Assembly (NCBI GenBank): GCA_021613375.1
Contig: CM038716.1
Location: forward strand, 9,302,766 to 9,366,765
DNA length: 64,000 bases
Direction of reading: 5' to 3'
From: Megaleporinus macrocephalus
Taxonomy: Eukaryota; Chordata; Actinopteri; Characiformes; Anostomidae
Made by a program: the position numbers and the translations under genes. This document shows positions 59,831 through 64,000 of this stretch, one piece after another (positions within the stretch are counted from its first letter, which is position 1; each line of letters begins with the position of its first letter). Below the pieces are notes generated by a model that saw only the letters and a list, made by a program, of their open reading frames with translations, was not told where the DNA came from and made no database searches.

Positions 59831-60283
59831 CTACAACCACCGTATCTCGATTCAGGCACTGGCCCAGAGAACGAGCCTGTATTTCATACTGAGAGCATCA
59901 TTCTCTTCACCGTCTAATAGACACGTATTGATTTTGCTGCTCCCTCTATTTTCTTGGAATCAATAGAATCAATCGTTGGAAAGATCCCCATTGTGACCCA
60001 AAGAACATGCCTGCATTTCATTCTCATAGACCCCCCCTTCTTTTATCCCTCCTTTATTGCTTCAGCACATTTGGACTATTGGACTTCTTGTGTTTTCAAG
60101 CTAGACGACCCCCATATTCTTGGTTCCTGTAGTCCCTGGCAGGTCAACCTAAAGCTGCAGCAAAGCTGTTTGCATGATAATAAACTTGAGTGTCTATAAT
60201 TAAGTTCTTGAATTAAACATATAAAACTATAATATGATGTTTTGATCTGCTGAAGCATTAACAGTTCCCTTCACTGTGGCAGT
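59831..60283. other. unique sequence, right flank of the 295-bp array
   Basis: No gene recognised. Overlapping frames at 59954-60258 on both strands lack support. Confidence 0.3.
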
Positions 60284-60590
60284 TGGTCTTCAGCCCAACC
60301 CTGGAAAACACCCCCATATCATCATTCCTCCTCCACCAAACTTTACAGTCACAGTGCAGTCAGGTAGGTAACGTTCTCCTGGTGTTTTTCAAACCCAGAC
60401 TCGTCCATCAGACTTACCAGATAGAGAAGCGTGATTGGCCACTCCACAGAACACATGTCTGCTCATGAAGCTCCACAGTGGTAGTGCTGATGTTAAACCC
60501 AGAGGAGGTTTAAACTCTACAGTTATTGATCAGTAGAGTGTTGTTTAGCACTCGGTGACCCGCTCTGGAACTTGCAGGAACTGTGATTCC

Positions 60591-61543
60591 TACACTGTTA
60601 ACCCGTAATTAGTTTGTGTGTAAAGAGTTACAACTAAAGTTTTATTGCATTACTTTTAGTATGTTCTACTATTTTGAAAGTAGAACTGAGTACACTAATA
60701 TTTTTAAGTTGAACAAATTTAAAACATCAGGTTTTAGCTTGGACCACGCCCCTGTAGCACCTTGCCAGATTCTCATTGGTCAGTTCAATCTAGACTAGTT
60801 TGAGTTGTTTAGTGGAGCTTGTAAAGGTTTTGAAGTCTTTTTCTATTTTCACTGTGAGGTTTGGTGTTTTCTGAGTTTAACTTCTTTTCCTCGGACAGAA
60901 ACTCTGTAGTGCTGGGATTTCTCTACAGTGGACATTTTCTCCATTGTTTTCTTTTCTTGAAGAACTACAGAGGACTACAATTAACCAAGCCGCCATCTTC
61001 CCTCTCTTTTTCTCATTCTGGAACTTGGTAAGTTGTTTTCCGTGTTCAAGTGGTGTAAAACTGTTGTTCTGCAGTTGATGCTGATCTAAAGTTAGAAAAT
61101 GTCATTTACTGTGTTTTTATCATTTCAATGTGTAAACTGTATTTAAGAATTATTGTAAGATAAACAGTTTTCTAACTAGACCAATCAAAACCAGTCATCA
61201 TCACTACTGAACCCTTCAAGAGTCAGAGTCATCCTAGATGATCTGTGATGTCATTTTAAATCAAAACTAAATGTAAGTTTTTCACAACTTAATTCTGATT
61301 ACAGGAAACTCAATGTTGAGTTGAATTAAATGGTCAAAAGGGTTTTGATTTTACTAAATATTTTTAGTACAAACAATTTAGATTTCATTGTATTGAACTC
61401 AAATAATCACTTCCAGTCTATTTGACATTTAAGTTGATTTTACTCAAACCATTAGATTTTCTCTAGTTTTAATTACTTAAATTTTTTAAGGGCAATCACT
61501 CAAACTCTTTAAGTACAATCAACTTATCCGGGTTTACAGTGTA
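60591..61543. mobile_element. non-autonomous TIR element nested in the Tc1 relic (953 bp)
   Basis: The left end TACACTGTTAACCCGTAA and, inverted, the right end TACACTGTAAACCCGGAT are imperfect terminal repeats. TA at both outermost positions could be a 2-bp duplication. Internally A/T-rich (aactaaagttttattgcatt, ttaagttgattttactcaaa). No coding capacity seen. Superfamily not assigned. Confidence 0.72.
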
Positions 61544-61605
61544 GATGTTTCCAGTTTTCAATAATACCCTCACAGTTGATGGTGGAAAGTCTAGAAGCAA
61601 AGAAA

Positions 61606-61634
61606 CTCTAAACAGCCGGATGGGCTGTTTAGAG
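61606..61634. repeat. perfect 12-bp-arm hairpin
   Basis: CTCTAAACAGCC (61606-61617), loop GGATG, GGCTGTTTAGAG (61623-61634): exact complementarity inside the Tc1 relic. Confidence 0.9.
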
Positions 61635-61700
61635 CTTCCTGCACGTTTCCAGAGGGGCAGAACGTCGCAGTGCCCGTGTCCCATTTTAAGAATAGGGGGT

Positions 61701-61918
61701 CTCTGGCATTCAGACATAAACAAGATAAGAATTTCACTGTGCAGTCACTGCATGTACAATACATTGTCTTATGTTATTCAGTAAGGCCTGTTTATTATGA
61801 GCATAATTATTATTAATTAGAGAGCAAACAGGCTTCTTTATGTATTTATTCATTTATTTATTTATACATTATGTAATAAACACGAAGTAAACACAGCATA
61901 ATAAGAGGTTTTATGAAA
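61701..61918. other. unique sequence between Tc1 relics
   Basis: A/T-rich DNA with tttatttattcatttattta. No gene. Confidence 0.3.
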
Positions 61919-63189
61919 TACAGTATCTCACAAAAGTGAGTACACCCCTAAGTGAACACGGCCAAATTGGGCCCAATTAGCCATTTTTCCTACCCGGTGT
62001 CATGTGACTCGTTAGTGTTACTAGGTCTCAGGTATGAAGGGGGAGCTGGTGTGTTAAATATGGGGTGTGTCCCAAACCCTAGTGAGTGTCTAAGTAGGCT
62101 GTCTAGGTAGCAGCTGTGTAAGTAGCAGCGTTCTCTCCTCATAAAACAGATTACTGAGACGCTCTAGTTAGAGAGAGACTGCATCACGGCTTGTTCCCCC
62201 CACTGCAGCACACCACCGGTGGTTTAGCTGGTTGCTAAGCTACCGGCCACCATCCAAAACAATAGCCAGAGTCTTAAAAATCCGCTAGCATAAATGCTAA
62301 TGTCTCTAGTATAAAAGTGTAAATGGTGAAGGACTCGTTACAGAGTTGATAATAAAATACTGTTTTGTGTGATTATATGACCTGAAACACATTAAAACTC
62401 CAGAGAGAATCAAAATAACTCACATTTTAAAACCACTTCACTGCTCCTAGATTAGCCTGCGGTGCATCATGGGATTGTCTTAGCGGCTGAGGAAGCGTTC
62501 GATGCTTCTTTAAAATCAGGTCTAAATAAGGTTCCTCAGTAGACAGCATGTTTAAGGCATGTAAGAATTGGGACAGTCTACATGTCCCAGCCTACATGAC
62601 AGCCTATGTAGGAGCTCACTAGGTTTTGAGACACACCCTTGGTGTAACCGCTCTCACACTCTCTCATACTGGTCACTGGAAGGTCAACATGGCACCTCAT
62701 GGCACAGAACTCTGTAAGGATCTGAAAAAAGAATCACAGCTCTACATAAAGATGACCTAGGCTATAAGAAGACTGCCAACATGCTGAAACTGAGCTGCAG
62801 CACTGGGGCCCAGACCATACAGTGGTTTAACAGGATAGGTTCTACTCAGAACAGCCATGGTTGACCAAAGAAGTTGGGCTCATATCCAGAGGCTGGCTTC
62901 ACAGACGTACGAGTGCTGCCACCATAGACTGCACACTCTATCAAACTGGTCTGCATGGCTGTCATCCCAGAAGAGAGCCTATTTTAAAGATAATGCCCAA
63001 GACAGCCCACAAACAGTTTGCTGAAGACCAGTAGACTAAGGACATGGATTACTGGAACCATGTCCTGTGGTCTGATGAGACCAAGATCAGTTGGTGAGGA
63101 GTACAAGATGGGAACAGCGAGATGGAAAGCTGGAAAGGTCCTGGTAAGTCAGGGCACTGCTCATGAACTGTGTGACTACTGTCAGCTAC
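61919..63189 (+). pseudogene. Tc1/mariner-type transposon relic, split by a MITE
   Basis: It starts tacagtatctcacaaaagtg / agtacacccct, the terminal repeat of a common fish Tc1-like element, followed by aattgggcccaattagcca and the 5' UTR. The sequence is interrupted at 62063-62638 and then continues with ggtcaacatggcacctcatg (start of the transposase gene), gataaagatgacctaggcta-like text, ctgaaactgagctgcagcac, and gactggaaccatgtcctgtg-like text: translation around 63047-63082 reads YWNHVLWSDETKI, the first catalytic-Asp region of Tc1 transposases. In-frame stops (for example in accagtagactaagg) and deletions disable it. The 3' half beyond this point is missing; a Harbinger-like MITE follows. 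Confidence 0.85.
62063..62638. mobile_element. 576-bp MITE nested in the Tc1 relic
   Basis: Left end GGGTGTGTCCCAAACCCTAG and inverted right end GGGTGTGTCTCAAAACCTAG are a near-perfect terminal repeat of over 20 bp. It interrupts the Tc1 5' UTR. The flanking trinucleotides atg and ttg could be a mutated 3-bp duplication, which would suggest PIF/Harbinger, but this is weak. The inside is unrelated to the Tc1 sequence. No coding capacity. Confidence 0.82.
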
Positions 63190-63937
63190 TTAGGGTGTTT
63201 TCACACCTGTAGTTTGTTTCTCTGGTCTGGATCAGTTAATGAGTTGGTTAACTTGGAGTGTTTCCTCCTCGGTTAAGTTTGTTTTCTCATAGACAAAAAC
63301 CGAAACGCAACAAAATGCGCCCCAACATACCACGTAAACACGTCGTCTCCTCTGATTGGTCAGAGCATACGATCAAGAAAGTAAACACAGGGAGAAGATC
63401 TGGTTTTCTAAACTACTACACATTTCTTGTAGGGCGTATCACGGAGCAGCGGCAGAGACAGAATCTGTTCATAGCTGTAATAATAATCTGATAATATACC
63501 AAACTATAGTCCACCTGCAGACCACCCAGCTCACTCCAAACACCAAGTAGACAACGTCCCTCACTGCTAGTCCAAGAGAGACCTCGCTTCATTGTCCTCG
63601 CCCTGTTAGCTGCTCCAGTTCTCCAGTTCTCTGTTTACCCCATCTGCCGCATCCCATAATGCAAAGCACACCTGGCTGCAGGAGATGTTTAGATCAAACT
63701 TGTGGAGCACACCTAATACTTGGGTCGGATCGAGGTCGGATCACGTTCTCACCACAAATGAACCGCTCCAGAGTTCATTTGGAACCAGACTGAGACCACC
63801 TCGAGGGTCTCGGAGTGGTTGTTTTGGTACACACCCGAGTGTGATTACTGTTTTCACACCTGCCCAAACGAACCAAGCCATACGAACCAGAGTCGGTTTT
63901 GACCAGACTAACTAGTGCTGGTCTGAAAAAGCCCTTA
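63190..63937. mobile_element. complete Harbinger-like MITE (742 bp) with TTA duplication
   Basis: Left end GGGTGTTTTCACACCTG at 63193 and inverted right end GGGCTTTTTCAGACCAG ending at 63934 form terminal repeats. The flanks are TTA at 63190-63192 and TTA at 63935-63937. A 3-bp TTA duplication with GGG-type ends is the PIF/Harbinger signature. No transposase. The frames at 63258-63550 have no recognisable domain. Confidence 0.85.
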
Positions 63938-64000
63938 GGCTCACACTAGGTAATCTGGGCCGTGCCTGAGTTTGACCCCCAGTTCCTTTGGCCAGTGTGG

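Larger units (their letters stand above)
60284..61700 (-). pseudogene. Tc1/mariner-type transposon relic, minus strand, split by an insertion
   Basis: Left part: cctcctccaccaaactttac, cgttctcctgg and acccagactcgtccatcag are the reverse complement of the transposase sequence at 48940-49020. It continues through agttattgatcagtagagtg and cactcggtgacccgctctgg. Right part, after the insertion at 60591-61543: gtttccagttttcaataata and ccctcacagttgatggtgga, which is the next segment of the same gene towards its 5' end. It is heavily decayed. Confidence 0.75.

Overview
This window is vertebrate genomic DNA, almost certainly from a teleost fish. It holds fish-type Tc1/mariner relics, hAT and Harbinger-like non-autonomous elements, a 5'-truncated LINE, and very long (CA)n, (TG)n and (AT)n tracts. 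A MITE family that I remember as abundant in characiform and catfish genomes recurs at 1.37, 4.19, 12.24, 13.92/14.97 and probably 49.7 kb. That makes an otophysan, perhaps characiform, host my best inference, but it rests on memory and not on a search. Nothing looks bacterial, and there are no rRNA genes, intact tRNA genes or CRISPR arrays.

Protein-coding content is minimal. The only host coding candidate is one 103-bp exon at 156-258 with splice-site context. The longest open frames (up to about 857 codons, on both strands) all run through tandem repeats and are not genes. Several repeat units are multiples of three bases (30, 36, 39 and 45 bp), so stop-free frames persist for kilobases. 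The remaining coding-like segments are decayed Tc1-like transposases and a LINE reverse-transcriptase fragment.

Layout. 0-2.3 kb: candidate exon, complete hAT MITE with a perfect 8-bp target duplication, MITE fragment, unique DNA. 2.28-3.83 kb: 20/29-bp minisatellite. 4.2-4.8 kb: MITE fragment and a short 39-bp array. 5.5-10 kb: an old degenerate tandem array split by hAT elements. 10-12 kb: a 215-bp direct duplication, CpG-rich DNA and a retroelement tail. 13-15.3 kb: a MITE carrying a 30-bp minisatellite. 16.3-23.3 kb: a foldback element with a 36-bp minisatellite, invaded by an unassigned TIR element filled with the 39-bp minisatellite. 23.8-26.4 kb: the same 39-bp family inverted. 27.8-30.8 kb: 45-bp array. 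31.9-36 kb: CA arrays, then TG arrays and a triplicated 155-bp module. 36.2-42.5 kb: 31-bp superarray with a 712-bp higher-order repeat. 43-46 kb: retroelement and hAT fragments and a 43-bp array. 46.3-49.6 kb: Tc1 relics. 50.1-54.3 kb: about 21-bp AT-rich arrays around a LINE. 55.3-56 kb: a minisatellite derived from a Tc1 transposase gene. 56.6-59.8 kb: DNA-transposon relic, 67-bp and about 295-bp arrays. 60.3-63.9 kb: two Tc1 relics, each with a nested insertion, and a complete Harbinger-like MITE with TTA duplication.

I see no new enzymatic or defence system. The most unusual theme is structural: tandem arrays that grew inside, or from the sequence of, DNA transposons. It appears in four independent cases here (13.96-14.97, 17.07-18.67, 19.84-23.18 and 55.34-55.86 kb). 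Family names not derivable from the sequence come from memory of common fish repeats and need a Repbase/Dfam check.
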